The translations under genes and the position numbers were made by a program. The notes beneath the pieces were generated by a model that worked only from the letters and a program-made list of their open reading frames with translations, was not told the DNA's origin and ran no database searches. Source: Dimorphilus gyrociliatus (taxonomy: Eukaryota > Annelida > Polychaeta > Dinophilidae). From it: a DNA stretch of 64,000 nt. Shown piece after piece: positions 23,240 through 35,045 of this stretch. Location: assembly GCA_904063045.1 (NCBI GenBank), contig CAJFCJ010000047.1, positions 24,321 to 88,320 of the forward strand, in the 5' to 3' direction. How positions within the stretch are numbered: position 1 is the first letter of the stretch; every line of letters starts with the position of its first letter.

Positions 23240-24290
23240 AAATACAGTTAGAGTTATATCTGATGAATTGCCAGAAAAGTTTATTTCTTTTAAAAGGTGA
23301 CTTTGCGCAAAACATTTTTTCTGATCATTGCATTCATTGCTAATAAACTGGCAATAGGATAGATTGATTTCCCTCAATGATTCGCATCTCTTAAACAGTA
23401 ACTCAAGGCTCGAAAACTGCCTCTGTAATGGATATACAGTATATATTTTTTTATATTTTAGTTATTTTGATGTATGAATTACAAAAGAAAATCTTACCAG
23501 AAAATTTGTTGAAAGACAAGTTTAACTTGATCATATTCTTAAGACACTTGAATAAAACAACATTTTCAAAGTTATACAGCAATCTTCTAACTCTAACTTT
23601 TCCAATAAGTTACTTTCCTCAATCTATTGGTAATCTTGATTCATTTCAATAATTTTGCTAAAATTCATGTGTTTTAGGCGAAGTTTGCGGATATTCTTAA
23701 AAGTGAATATTATATCAGGAATAATGGAAAAAGGTAATTGACAATGTACTCTATTATCAATATGAATTTTTTAAAGTCAATCTTTGAAGGATATTTTTGC
23801 AATTTGAAATATCTCTTGAAAATTAAATTTTACATTCATCAGTGACAATTTTGTAATTTGCCTTTCTAAAATTGAAACAATAAAATTCCAAGCAGCTGTC
23901 ATTAAAATTATATAGTTTACAATATGTAACTGCTTGAAAATTCTTCATCTTTCAATATCCTTCTTTTTTATTACATATTCACGTTGATAAGCATGGACTT
24001 TAAATTCTTCCATTCAGCTTCTATCTTCATAAACTGAACTGTAATTAGAATGAAGTTAAAGATTTTTGCAATTTTCCAAATATGCAATGAGAGCATATGA
24101 AATAGATGGAGCATCTAACTAAAACGAAAATTTGTAGACAACAAGAAAAATTCAAAGCAGGTCGTGGCAGCAATTTGAAATTGCATCAATTATATTTAAT
24201 AAGAGGCATGTCTCGCGTTATGTACTGCATAAATCACATCTTATAACTATATATGCATGTAAAATAACTAATCTTCAACTAATGTCATTG
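23240..24290. other. No gene recognised
   Basis: Short frames only. A 74-codon frame at 23428 has a hydrophobic start but no homologue inside the window and no clear splice context. Confidence 0.4.
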
Positions 24291-24301
24291 TTAATGCTCT
24301 C

Positions 24302-26063
24302 TCAATCAACAATGATATCAAATTTAGGATGATTCTTAAATATTTCTTCAATTTGTGTAGATTGATTGTCATTCAGGTTACAAAAATTAAATTGAATATC
24401 CTTTATCATATTTGATGAATGAATTAATCCATCACAAATTGCTAGAATTCCATTTTCCATATCTTTATTCCCATCTAAATTGATAAATTCTATTCTGGAA
24501 AACTTTTGCAACATTTTTCCAATTTCCACACATTGATTTTCATTTAAATCACAAAAACTAAGTTCAACTGTTTTTAAGGTATTTGATGAATGAACTAAAC
24601 CATCACAAATTTTAAATAATCCATTTCCCATATCTTTATTCCCATCTAAATAAATTAATTCGATTTTAGACAAATTTTCCAGCATATTTCCAATTTGTAT
24701 ACATTGATTTTCAGTTAGATTACATGAACTTAAATCAATTTCTTTCAAAGTATTTGATGAATAAACAAGCCCTTCACAAATTTCTTTTAATCCATTTCCC
24801 ATATCAGTATTTCTCCATAATCTGATTATTTCAATTTTAGTACAATTTTGTAGTACATTGCCAAGTCTTGTAGATTGATTTTCAGTTAGATTACACATAC
24901 CAAAATCAATTTCTTTTAAGGTGTTTGATGAGGGAATGAGTCCGTCACAAATTGCCAAAAGTCCATTACCAGCATTTTTATTCCCATCTATTTTGAATAC
25001 TTCAATATTTTGACAATTAATCAAAAAATTTCCAATTTCTGTAGTTTGTTTCACATTTAGATCACAAGAACTAAAATCAATTTTTTTTAAAGTATTTGAT
25101 GAATAAATAAGTTGATCACAAATTTCTACTAATCCATTTCCCATATTTGTGTTTTTCCATAGTCTGAATACTTCAATTTTAGAACAATTTTTTAACAAAT
25201 TTCCTAGTGATCTACATCCCTTTTCATTAAGATTACATGAACTAAAATCAATTTCTTTTAATTTATTTGATGAATGAAGAAGTTGCTGACAAATTTTTAA
25301 TAGTTCATTTCCAATATCCTTTTCAAGAAATAACTTAATAACCTCTATGTTAGAACAATTTTCCAACATATTTCCAATTTGTATACATTGATTTTTAGTT
25401 AGTTGGCAGTAACTTAATTCAATTTCTTTTAAATTACTTGATGAATAAATGAGTCCATCACAAATATCAAGCAATCCATTACCCATTTTCCTATTCCAAC
25501 CTAATTTAATAGCTTCAAGTTTAGGACATTTTTTCAGCATCTTTCCTATTTCAGCACATTGCTTTTCATTAAGATCACATAAACTCAGGTTGATTTCTTT
25601 TAAAGTATTTGATGAATTGACAAGACCATTAGCAATCCTGAACAATCCATTTCCCATGTCTCTATTTCTGCATAATGTAATCTTTTCAACTCTAGAACAA
25701 TATTTCAATGTACTTCCAAGTTTTATATTTTGATTTTCATTTAGATTACAAAAACTAAAATCAATTTCTTTCAAGGTATTTGATGAGGAGATGAGCCCAT
25801 CACAAATCTCTAAAAACCCATTTCCCATATCAATATTACTCAATAATCTGACTATTTTAATTTTAGAACAATTTTTCAATGTATTTCCAATTTTTGCCCA
25901 TTCAATTTCATTTAGATGACAATCACTGAAATTAATCTCTTTCAAAGTGTTTTTCGAAGATGCAATTCCATTACAAATATTTAAAAATCCTTCTTTCACA
26001 TCTTCACTTCTTGCTGATCCATTAACTACAATCCTAAAACCATTTTTCAGCATATTTCTGGTT
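24302..26063 (-). CDS. Long RNI-type leucine-rich repeat array protein
   Basis: A single open frame of about 587 codons follows a good acceptor at 26063 (TTTTTTGTCTATAG) and ends at TGA or TAA-type stop 24302-24304. It holds about ten tandem 57-residue units. Each unit is two ribonuclease-inhibitor-type LRRs with the consensus GNGLL.ICDGLI.SSNTLKEID and S.CNLNENQ...GN.L.NCSKIE.I. The period in DNA is 171 nt. There is no signal peptide or membrane segment, so a cytosolic protein-interaction role is likely. The upstream exon was not found; the first internal ATG lies about 10 nt into the exon and could serve as a start. Relatives are the relic at 19.7 kb and the fragment at 44.36 kb. The frame is undamaged over its full length. 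Confidence 0.78.
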
Positions 26064-26317
26064 TCTATAGACAAAAAATAAAAACACTTATGAAAGAGTG
26101 ATATCCTGTTTGGATATTTTTTTTATTATAACCATAGTATCATGGTTTTAGAAAGGTTATAGTGAAATTTGTGGTTACTATTGAAAAAAAATGATATGAC
26201 ACACAAGTTATTTTTATAGGGTATGATAATATATATGTATGTAGTCGATGAAGGTAGCAACTAAAATCTAAGGTTTTGTAATCAATGAGTAACAATTATA
26301 GGATGTCCCTTTTATTT

Positions 26318-26867
26318 TCAAATATTGACATGAATTTCATATTGCTTCAAAAAATCCATTGGAATTTCATTCATGTTTATTTTAAAATCTAAATCTCTTG
26401 GGTGCTTTTGTTTGTTACTCTCTTTATATCTAGAAGCTTTTCTTTTTGGTGATTCTAATTCTGGCAAGTCTTTAGTATTATCTCTAAATTTTAGGATAAT
26501 ATCTTCTGCTATTCTTTCACCAGTTTTGTCATTGTCATCAATTGCCATTTCCTTCAAATCCATTCTTGATTGAAGAACATTTTACAGATTTTTATGCAGC
26601 TTACAAAGATGATTTTCATTTTTTACAATGAACTTTGATACCTTTTTGTAATATGTTTGCAGGACAATGAATTTTAGCATATCTTTGAGTACATCTGTAG
26701 GTGATGAAACATTCTATTTTTCTTTTCATAGAATTTTTGTATAGGAGTAAGTCTTTATGTTTTGCTCTTCCCCCTACAACAATTTTGAAATCATCTCTTT
26801 CAGTTTCCATGATGTTACACTGTATATCCATCTCAAATTCATCATTTATATCAACTCTCTTTCCCAT
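26318..26867 (-). pseudogene. FLYWCH/MULE transposase relic
   Basis: The minus-strand reading FKIVVGGRAKHKDLLLYKN, then TYRCTQRYAKIHCPANILQK, matches the FLYWCH zinc-finger region of the transposases at 33.9 and 36.5 kb (F.IV.GGS.KG.DILL..GY). It is followed after frame breaks by TGERIAEDIILKFRDN..LPELES, the next conserved stretch. No catalytic core remains. Confidence 0.7.
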
Positions 26868-26889
26868 CTTCCATCTTCAAGGAAACTAA

Positions 26890-27345
26890 ACTCTATTATT
26901 GTTTGATGGTTCACATTGATGGTGAAATAGCAGTCTGGAGGGTTGACACAACAGAATGAATAGTCAAGTAAATTGAAGAGTTTCGTCTATGTATTAGTAA
27001 ATAAACTAAAAAGAGAGGGTTAGGGATTAACCCTAAGCTTAACCTTGATCATTAACTATGAAAAGATAATGTCTGAAACATAAATATAAGGATAGCCGAG
27101 AAGCAAGTGTATGAAAAGAGACACAAAGGGCGAATTTTTGATACTTGGGAAGAACACCAAATTGAAAATGTCAAGGGAGTTGAAAGTCGGCTGATAAATC
27201 GCAACCAGACTAACCTTGACCTTTATAATGAATTCTGTTTTAAATAGTACCAATATATTAAAGAAATGCCAGGATTTTTCCAAAAGAATTTGTATTTGAC
27301 CTGAGTTCACATTATCAAAGGTTTATTAGGATGAAATGCGACAAT
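26890..27345. other. No gene recognised
   Basis: Contains a short imperfect palindrome around GGGTTAGGGATTAACCC at 27018. Nothing else is recognisable. Confidence 0.35.
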
Positions 27346-27346
27346 T

Positions 27347-27706
27347 TTATATTTCACATGAAAGACTGTTACATGACACCTCCTGTAACAAATTGTACAA
27401 CAACGTGTTGCGTATAGGTATAACAGGAGCTGGTGTAGGTGGAATACATTGGAAACATTTGGTCGTAGTTTGTCGTTTTCTAAGAGGACCAGAATGACCC
27501 ACCTGACCTTCAGGACCAGGAGGACCTGTCAGACTTTTAACACCATGAATGCCTTGTGAACCATCATTATTAGAAGCTGTTTGCGGACCTGTAGGTATTT
27601 CACATTGTTTTCCAAAACTTTGCTTAGATTGAATGTGGCAATGAAAGAGCTGCGGTGCTTTTATAGCGTTAGACAAGAAGTTTAAACAATAGGTTAATGG
27701 TTTCAA
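27347..27706 (-). CDS. Short collagen-like fragment
   Basis: The minus-strand frame contains a brief Gly-X-Y run with one break (GSQGIHGVKSLTGPPGPEGQ then VGHSGPLRK), preceded by FGKQCEIPTGPQ and followed by a cysteine-bearing, proline-rich tail (CFQCIPPTPAPVIP). This could be one exon of a secreted short-chain collagen-like protein, or a relic. I found no signal peptide or neighbouring exon, so the ends shown are those of the open frame. Confidence 0.4.
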   Translation of the reverse strand: MKPLTYCLNFLSNAIKAPQLFHCHIQSKQSFGKQCEIPTGPQTASNNDGSQGIHGVKSLTGPPGPEGQVGHSGPLRKRQTTTKCFQCIPPTPAPVIPIRNTLLYNLLQEVSCNSLSCEI

Positions 27707-27719
27707 AGTGGCTTGTCTA

Positions 27720-28530
27720 CTTATATTCTAAATCTAACTTAATCCTACATTCTTTTTAAATTTTCTATTACTTGACAAAGATTTTGTTCAAGCTGAAATA
27801 ATACCTTTCAAAATGATCTATTATGTCTAAAAGATAGCTTAAACTGAAAGTTGATTGGGGTGAAAAGATCATGTCAATGGCGGAAGAAAGGATATAGACG
27901 AATCATAACAATTTTCTCTACAAAACCAGATTTTAGAACTTTATAAGAAAGATGACCAACTTTTATCAACAATTTCCAAATCTGAAATTTGTTACATTTC
28001 TATACTGTTTAATATTTTAGGGTTTGGGGTAATTAAAAAGGTTACGCAAAGACCAGGGCCAATTGTAAAGCCAGTTAACAATATATTCATGAAATGTTTC
28101 TATTTGTGAACATATTTCACAGAATTTACTAATAGACAATCAACATAAAAACTGTTAAATAATGGATACTCGGTACCTAAGTAATACATTTATTAACAAA
28201 GCAAATTTCTATTAAAAACATTCAAACTAAAAGCTCTTAGAACAAAGTCATTTTCGAGGCCTATATGTTTTTGATAATAAATCTAATAACTACTTAATAT
28301 ATCTAAACTGTCTACTTAATTAGTCATAATCAATAAATGACTTACTTTTATGAGTATTTAATGAGCACTAAATCCATTAGAGTCAATAGGAAACTGTTAC
28401 TTTGTAAGTGTTCATAAATATTTGAAAATTTTCTCATTGCAAAAAAACTGTATTTTTCTCAGTTTGTTTCCAGATTCTTTTACTAACCAGATCAGAACCA
28501 AACAATTTTTTATAGAGATTGCTCAAAACA
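27720..28530. other. No gene; possible MITE remnant
   Basis: GGGTTTGGGGTAATTAAAAA and GGTTACGCAAAGACCAGGGC near 28020-28062 resemble the core of the short MULE-like element. The rest is featureless A+T-rich sequence. Confidence 0.35.
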
Positions 28531-28536
28531 TTCAAA

Positions 28537-29437
28537 ATGAATATTGTGATTCTTCTGTTGAAGATAATATTAATGCTAAACAATTCTATTGTTAAAACTG
28601 ATAGTAAATAGTATTTTTTCTTTGAACATAGTTTTAATAATCACATTTCAATTTTCTATGTTTCAGGTTGTTCATATACTATAGAAACCAATTTAAATAT
28701 TGAAAATCATGGATATATTCCACCAGGGCACAATGTCCATTTTTTTTCAGCACCTAGACAAGTCTGTGAATTTATCTGTAATAAATATCCTTCCTGCAGG
28801 TTAGAATTCTTTTTTATATAACTGTTTGTTCTCATACAAAACAAAGTTCAAATTTTATGTAAAAGGTCAATTGTGTACAAATCTTTTCCAAGCACATGTT
28901 ATTTAAAGACCAAAATAAAATCAGAAGTTACTACTAAAGAAGAGTCAGTGTCATATTATGAGAAACAGGCTGGATGTGGTTTGAAAATTATAAAACCTAA
29001 ATATACACTAGTTCTATATTTCAATATCTTTTACAGAGTGTTCTTTGAAGAAGTATCCTAAAAAAACTATGACAAGAGAATTGATCTATTCAGATTCATT
29101 CAGTAATTTGGCAGAGTGCCAAAATTTTTGCCATAGTAAATATAATTGTTTGTAAGTATTTTTACTTAAAATCTAAAAATCTGTTTATGGTTTCTTATTA
29201 ATTTTGTTATGAATTATAACAACTAGGTCATTTCAATACAATAATTCAAATGGAGAATGTAAATTGAATGAAATAACAAAGATAATTAATCCAAATTTAA
29301 TTGCTTTATCAGATAAATATGATTACTTTGAACTAAATGAAGAATGCTGTTTGTATATTTTTATTTATTTATATTTTTTATATATTCAATTCATTCTAAA
29401 ACAACAAATCATTCAAATCATGAACAATAAAATCTAA
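28537..29437 (+). CDS. Two-module PAN/apple-domain protein, complete five-exon gene
   Basis: Exons 28537-28603, 28667-28799, 28866-28978, 29037-29151 and 29227-29437 join in phase through GT-AG introns of 58-75 nt and give 212 aa. Exon 1 is a signal-peptide exon (MNIVILLLKIILMLNNSIV). Exons 2 and 3 form the first PAN module (CSYTIETN, VCEFICNKYPSC, TCYLKTKIKSE). Exons 4 and 5 form the second (CSLKKYPKKT, ECQNFCHSKYNC, GECKLNEIT). The C-terminus is hydrophobic (LYIFIYLYFLYIQF) followed by a few polar residues, so it may be membrane-anchored. PAN modules bind carbohydrates or proteins. The one-PAN-module-per-two-exons organisation is the same as in the gene at 0.3-1.1 kb. No damage is seen. Confidence 0.85.
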
Positions 29438-29738
29438 ATCATTTTTTGGCTGAACAAACAAATAAGGTTACTAGGCTTACATTAATGTATATTGAAATGT
29501 AAAGTATTTTCATTGTCAAGTATTTTTAAAGACAAAAATTGGAATTTCTATCTCTGGAATTCCAATAACAATCTGAAAAATAGATTGAGATATCTTCTTT
29601 GATAGATTCTTAATATTTTACTTATAAAGCTGAGGAGATTGGTTGAACTAAGTTCAAGTTGACTAATTAAAAAAAGAGGAGGATTACAGTTGTGACGAAC
29701 CAGAAATTCCTACAATTACATTACAACAAAGTACAAAT

Positions 29739-30743
29739 GTGGTGCAGTCGACAGCCCACAATGCTACTTCAATGAATGTTATTTTGGTTTATGAGAATGA
29801 CAAAGCCAGAGCCAAGGAAGTAGATGAGTATCTTTCAAAAATTAATGAATTAATGTTGAGAATTAAAAGTAGTGGAGCCAAAGTTGATGGTAATAGCTTT
29901 TTAAAGTACCATTTGATGACTGGGGCAGCTACAATTCCTGAAGGTATGGTTAATCCTGATCCTACTCAACCAAAATTCAGTGGCATTCAAGATAATGCTT
30001 TGGAGAAGACAATTGCAAGTCTTCTAATTGATGCTAATGAGAAACCTAATACTACTTTGCTGAGACCCTATTCTGGTAGCAAAGATACCTGGGCCTTTAA
30101 GAGGAACTTTCAAACAGCTTGTGAATTAAACCTTTGGGATACAGAGGAGAAAAGAATTTGAATGCTGAGAAAATACACTACCGGAAGAGCCAGAGATGTT
30201 ATTGAAAGTTTACCCTCCATGGCAAATGAAAATGAAATTTGGGATGCATTGGATGAAGAATTTAGCCCAGATCCTATGGCTTACAAAAAAGAAATTGATA
30301 GATTGAGACAGTTCAATGATGACACTGTCCAAAGTTTTGTTAGAAGAAGTAAAGAACTTGTGGAAAAATTCCTACCATTCAATACTACTGAAATGGTTTG
30401 TGTTGCTGAAAGAGTTAGAGAACTTCAACTGTTAACTGTATTCAGGAATGGTCTTAAAGGAAAAATTGTTAATCATGTGGAAAAAGATGAAAAGATTAAC
30501 TCAGTTAATCAGTATATTAAATTGGTAAAAAGAGCAGAAATATTTTTTGATAATGCAAGAAAGGAAAGTGAAAATGAATTCAAACAGTACAAAAGGAGAT
30601 TTGACAACAATCAGAGTAACTCAAATCAAAATGAACATACATTTAAACCTTTTTCTCAAAATAGATTTCAACAACAAAGAAATGGAAATGCAGGAAATAA
30701 TGAAAAAGGCAGCTTTAACAGACTAATTACATGTTGGACCTGA
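29739..30743 (+). pseudogene. gag: gypsy gag
   Basis: A 335-codon frame is broken once by TGA at 30159. It has the layout of Ty3/gypsy gag: TWAFKRNFQTACELNLW, then WDALDEEFSPDPMAYKKE, then DDTVQSFVRRSKELVEKF and FRNGLKGKIVNHV, with a basic Asn/Gln-rich end. No CCHC knuckle is visible before the frame is lost at 30743. Gag proteins form the virus-like particle. It is inactive because of the stop. Confidence 0.8.
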
Positions 30744-30777
30744 TGAACCTAATGAAACTGAAATTTCTAAAGGAAGA

Positions 30778-32150
30778 ATGGCAATATTTAATTTCAAAGA
30801 AGAGAAAATTGCACATTTTAAGTGTACTTCTTTGGTAAAAGGCAGAAAAGATTTCCAATTTCATATGAAAAATCATAATGGAAGAGAGGTTATTGCTTTA
30901 TATGATTCAGGAGCACTTTTGTCATTTATTACAGAAAAAGAAATCAGGTTAATGGATTCTAAATTCATCAAGAAAGAAACTACTGGCTTACCAATCATCA
31001 CTTCAGCAGAGGGAAATGCTTTAAAGACAAAAGGAAAAGCAAAACTGAATATTCAATTTAATGGAAGAATTATGGAACAAGAATTCTTTATTATGGAAAA
31101 ACTAGATATGGCTATAATACTTGGTTGTGATTTCTTAGAAAATGCTGGAGCTCTTATTGATTTTGCAACAAAACAAGTTTCTCTTCCATTCTTTATCAGA
31201 AAAGGACAACCAGTTAGAAAGTTTTTGCAATATAACAAAAATCACCAGACAAAATTTGGAAAACAAGGCAGTGTAAAAAAAGTAACTGTTGGAATGATGG
31301 GACAGTATTTTGAAGATTCTGACACTCAATCTGAAGTTTTTGATATTCCATCTGAAGTTTCAGATAGTGTGGACTCAGAAATGGAAGTTACTGATCAAGA
31401 TACTGGCTATGATACAAGCAACACTTATGGTTCAAGCATAGTTTATGAGGGATTCAATGGTTTGATTCAAATAGCAATTATGGCACAGATGAAAGTTCCA
31501 GTACTTCTGAAAATTATGATACAGAAACAAGTATTGAATCAGATCACAGCCCAGACTCAGATTTGGATATAATCAATGGTACAAGCTCATCTGAAGATGA
31601 AATTAGTGATTCAACTGATTCTCATAATGGTTCAATGATTGTTATAGACTCATCTGAAGAAGAGCTTGATAACGTAACTGAGCCTGATAATGATTCAATG
31701 ATTGTTATAGACTCATCTGAAGAAGAGACCAGTAACACAATTGAGTCTGACAATGATTCCATAATGGTTATAGACTCATCTGATGAAGAGACTGGAAACA
31801 TACCTAAGTCTGGCAATGACTCAGTTATTCTCATAAATTCCTCTGAAGAAGAAACTGAAGACTTAGCTAAGGAAATGGAAATGAAACCACAATGCATAGA
31901 ATTAGAAGATGGAATAACTATCAAAGTGGAAAAAGAACAAAAGAAAAATCCAGTAACTCCTGAAATAGAAGAATTACAGTTGGAAAGCATTGAATTTGAA
32001 CATTTGTCTAATCAAAATGTACACAATATTAATTCAAATACACTAGAAATTGACAATTATTTACATGTGTCCAAAAATAATCTTGACAAGAACAGAGAAG
32101 AATTAAAAGAAATGATAAAGAATTATGAAGATATTATTGCTACAAAATAA
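30778..32150 (+). pseudogene. pol: gypsy aspartic protease and acidic repeat linker
   Basis: Retropepsin-like domain at 30778-31160: the active-site loop reads ALYDSGALLSFI (DSG where DTG is usual), and the flap-distal motif AIILGCDFLE is present. A frameshift near 31450-31560 leads into an acidic linker. The linker carries four imperfect repeats of about 21-23 residues built on DNDSMIVIDSSEEET (31610-31860). It then runs to the start of reverse transcriptase, where another frameshift occurs. The repeats are an unusual insertion between protease and RT. Confidence 0.8.
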
Positions 32151-32834
32151 GAATGACATTGGTTCACCAGATGTTCCACCAATGGCAATTGAATTATTGG
32201 AAGATATAAAGCCTTTCAAACAAAGACCATACAGATTGCCACCCAACAAACAGCAGGAATGCAGGGATCAATTAAATGGATTATTGGAAAATGGTCTAAT
32301 TAGAGCAAGCAAAAGCCAATGGGCTTCACCCATTGTTTTTGTGAAAAAGAAAGAAGGAACATTAAGAATTGTGTGGATTACAGAAAACTTAACAAGCAAT
32401 CAAAAAAGAATTGTTATCCAATCCCACATCAAGAAGATTTATTTGATAAGCTTGGAGGAGGCCACATATATTTTTCTATATTGGATTTAACAAGTGCATT
32501 TCATCATATTCCAATCAAAGAAGAAGATAAGGAGAAAACTGCTTTTATTACACCATTTGGTTTATTTGAATTCAACCACATGCCATTTGGTTTGGCAAAT
32601 GCACCTTCACACTTCAGCTATATCATGCCAAATTTTGTTATTAATGGATTGGAAAACTTCTGCATTAATTATATGGATGATATTATAGTTTTTACCAAAA
32701 CATTGGAAGAACACTTTGTAGCTCTACAGAAACTTATGGAAAGAATCAAGGAAAAAGACTTTAGAATTAAACTGAGCAAATGTGCATTCTTACAAGAATC
32801 AGTTCAATTCCTTGGTCATAGAATTACACAGAGA
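32150..32834 (+). pseudogene. pol: gypsy reverse transcriptase, truncated
   Basis: Conserved RT blocks appear in two frames: PYRLPPNKQQECRDQL and WASPIVFVKKKEG, then (after a frameshift near 32370) VDYRKLNKQ, YPIPHQEDLFDKLGG, FSILDLTSAFHHIPI, FGLFEFNHMPFGLANAP, the catalytic NYMDDIIVF, and CAFLQESVQFLGHRIT. The second and third catalytic aspartates of the YMDD box are intact, but the protein is frameshifted and cut off before RNase H by the MULE insertion and the ambiguous base at 32835. Confidence 0.88.
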
Positions 32835-32835
32835 N

Positions 32836-32940
32836 GGGGTCGGGAAAAAACGTCCTTGGGAAAAAACGTCCCTGGGAAAAAACGTCCCAGGGCGGGAAAA
32901 AACGTCCTAATTGTTGGGAAAAAACGTCCTATGCCTGGCT
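32836..32940. repeat. Left iterated TIR, outer MULE
   Basis: Five units of GGGAAAAAACGTCC separated by 3-11 nt. The last two spacers are the longest (CAGGGC and TAATTGTT). Confidence 0.9.
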
Positions 32941-34825
32941 AAAGATATACTTGGCATAATTATTTATACTTATAATCAGAAATGTTTTTCTCTTTGCTGT
33001 TTATTTCATTTATAGAATAAAATATTAATATTTTTGAAGAAAGGGATATGTATTGTGATGTTTTTACCAGTTTTCTCTGAATTATGTAATGCTATTAAAA
33101 GAGAAATGAGTTATTTCCTTGTCTTGTCTGTAAGTGAAAGATAAATTTTGCATTTCTTGGCATATTTTCAGGCTAATTTGTTTTTTAAGCATTGAAACTC
33201 TGGTATTGATTTAGTTTATTGAATATTACAAGATTATACATTGTTTAAGAACACTTCTTTCCAGTGAGTTATTATTTATAATTTTTGTATAGGCAGCCAT
33301 ATTTGATAGTTGAAAGTGAATTTATTTTTGCAGAAACTTAGTAATGGCACCTGTTGTATTAATTGTAATAAAAGATTTTATGGCAGACAGAGAAAGATGA
33401 AATGCAATGACTGCCAAGATTATGTCCATGCCAAATGCATCAAAGGTCTGTCTCTTTATATGTTTTTATTAAATTATTCACTTTTTTCATTTTCAATTTA
33501 GAATCTGAAAGAGTATTTTGCAATAATTGTGCAGAAAAGTTCAGGATTCATGAAACTACATGTTCACTTTGTCATCATATCTGTAAAGGTGATATTTACT
33601 ATGTAAAACATACATTTATTTAACTTTGCTTAATATTACAGAAATGAAAGATGATAAGTGTTCTTCATGCAAAAGTTTGAGTGAAAGATATTGTCTCATT
33701 AGTTTATCAGATGTGATCAATGATGATCCTATTGTAAAAGCTGCTCTGAGTTGTACTCATAATAATATGGTTAAAGACAATTGTAGTCTTAAAGAAGTTA
33801 GCAATACTTCTAATATGGAGGAAAATTTATTGCATGAAAATGAAACTGAAAATAATGAGAATATGGAAAGCTCAGACAAATTTCATATTATTATTGGTGG
33901 AAGTCAAAAAGGGAAAGATATTTTGACCAACAATGGCTATGCTTTTAATATAAAATCTAGAAGTGACAAGAGAACCATCTGGAGATGTTCTGTTAGAAAT
34001 AAGAATATTCAATGTCCAGTTATTATTCAACAAAAAGAAATATTTTCATAAAGAGTAAACATGAACACAATCATAACAAAAGGAAAAGCCTTATTGTGAA
34101 TATTTCTGCTAGAAAAGAATTGAGAGCAATCTCTAATGCAGACATCAAGTCATCTGGAAGAGCAATTGCTGAAGATCTATTAATTAATTTAAATAAAAGT
34201 GAAAATAACCTACCAAAACTGGAAAATCTGAGGAGATTAGCCAATATCAATAGGCAAAATCAAGGCCTAAAGAACCAAACGAAATTGATTTTGAACTTAA
34301 TACAACATTTATACCAGATGATTTTCTTCAAAGTGATATTGTTGTAAGAAATCAAAGAGTTTTACTATTTGCTTCTAAGCACCAGCTGTCTTTATTATGT
34401 AAAAGTAAAGTATGGTATTTAGATGGCACTTTCAAGGCTGTGAAGGATCCATTTGTACAGCTTTTTTCTGTTCATTCTTTTATTAAAAATGATGGAGAAG
34501 CAAAACAAATTCCATTAGCATTTGCTTTTTAACATCAAAGAAAAAAAAAGTGTACAAAATGATTCTTAAAGTAAGTATGATTTGGTTGCTTAATTCTGTT
34601 TCATTAACTTCATCTTATCAAAAGGAGATTCAAAAATTGACAAATGGTTTTCAACCTGACAAATTTGTAGTTGATTTTGAATTAGGTATATGGAGTGCTC
34701 TTAACTCAGTTTACCCTAATATTCCTATTCAAGGTTGTGTCTTCCATTGGACACAAGCTGTCTACAGAAAAATTCAAGTAAGCTTATATTTAAATTCAGT
34801 GCTTGGCCTTATTATTAAATTATTG

Positions 34826-34834
34826 TAGAATTTG
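34826..34834 (+). repeat. 9-bp target-site duplication, left copy
   Basis: TAGAATTTG, repeated exactly at 37584-37592. MULEs typically duplicate 9-11 bp. Confidence 0.9.
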
Positions 34835-34965
34835 GAGTTGGGGTGCGAACGTACCTGGGTGTGAACGTACCCGGGTGCGAACGTACCCTGGGCGGGTGCG
34901 AACGTACCTGGGTACGTTCGCACCCTATTTTTATATTTATTTTATTTTTGAATTTTTGAATAAAA
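34835..34965. repeat. Left iterated TIR, inner MULE
   Basis: Four head-to-tail units of GGGTGCGAACGTACC, then the inverse GGTACGTTCGCACCC directly after a TG spacer. This creates a perfect 15-bp-arm palindrome at about 34893-34924. Confidence 0.9.
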
Positions 34966-35045
34966 GATTTAGCTATAAATCTAAAAGTATGTATTTAAAA
35001 GACTAAATATTATACTAAAAAACAATAAAGCTTGACAAATGATAT

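Larger units (their letters stand above)
29640..32834 (+). mobile_element. Ty3/gypsy-type LTR retrotransposon, 3'-truncated and dead
   Basis: Contains a leader (TGTGACGAACCAGAAATTCC near 29693), gag, protease, an acidic linker and reverse transcriptase, in that order. A recognisable 5' LTR is not preserved next to the leader, but LTR-plus-leader copies at 40.8-41.1 and 51.6-52.2 kb show what it would be. The element stops inside pol just after the FLGHRIT motif that precedes RNase H, exactly where the MULE at 32836 begins. No RNase H or integrase is found elsewhere in the window. Confidence 0.85.

Noticed and set aside
31622-31990. 122-codon serine-rich frame on the minus strand
   Set aside because: Antisense shadow of the acidic repeat linker of the gypsy element.
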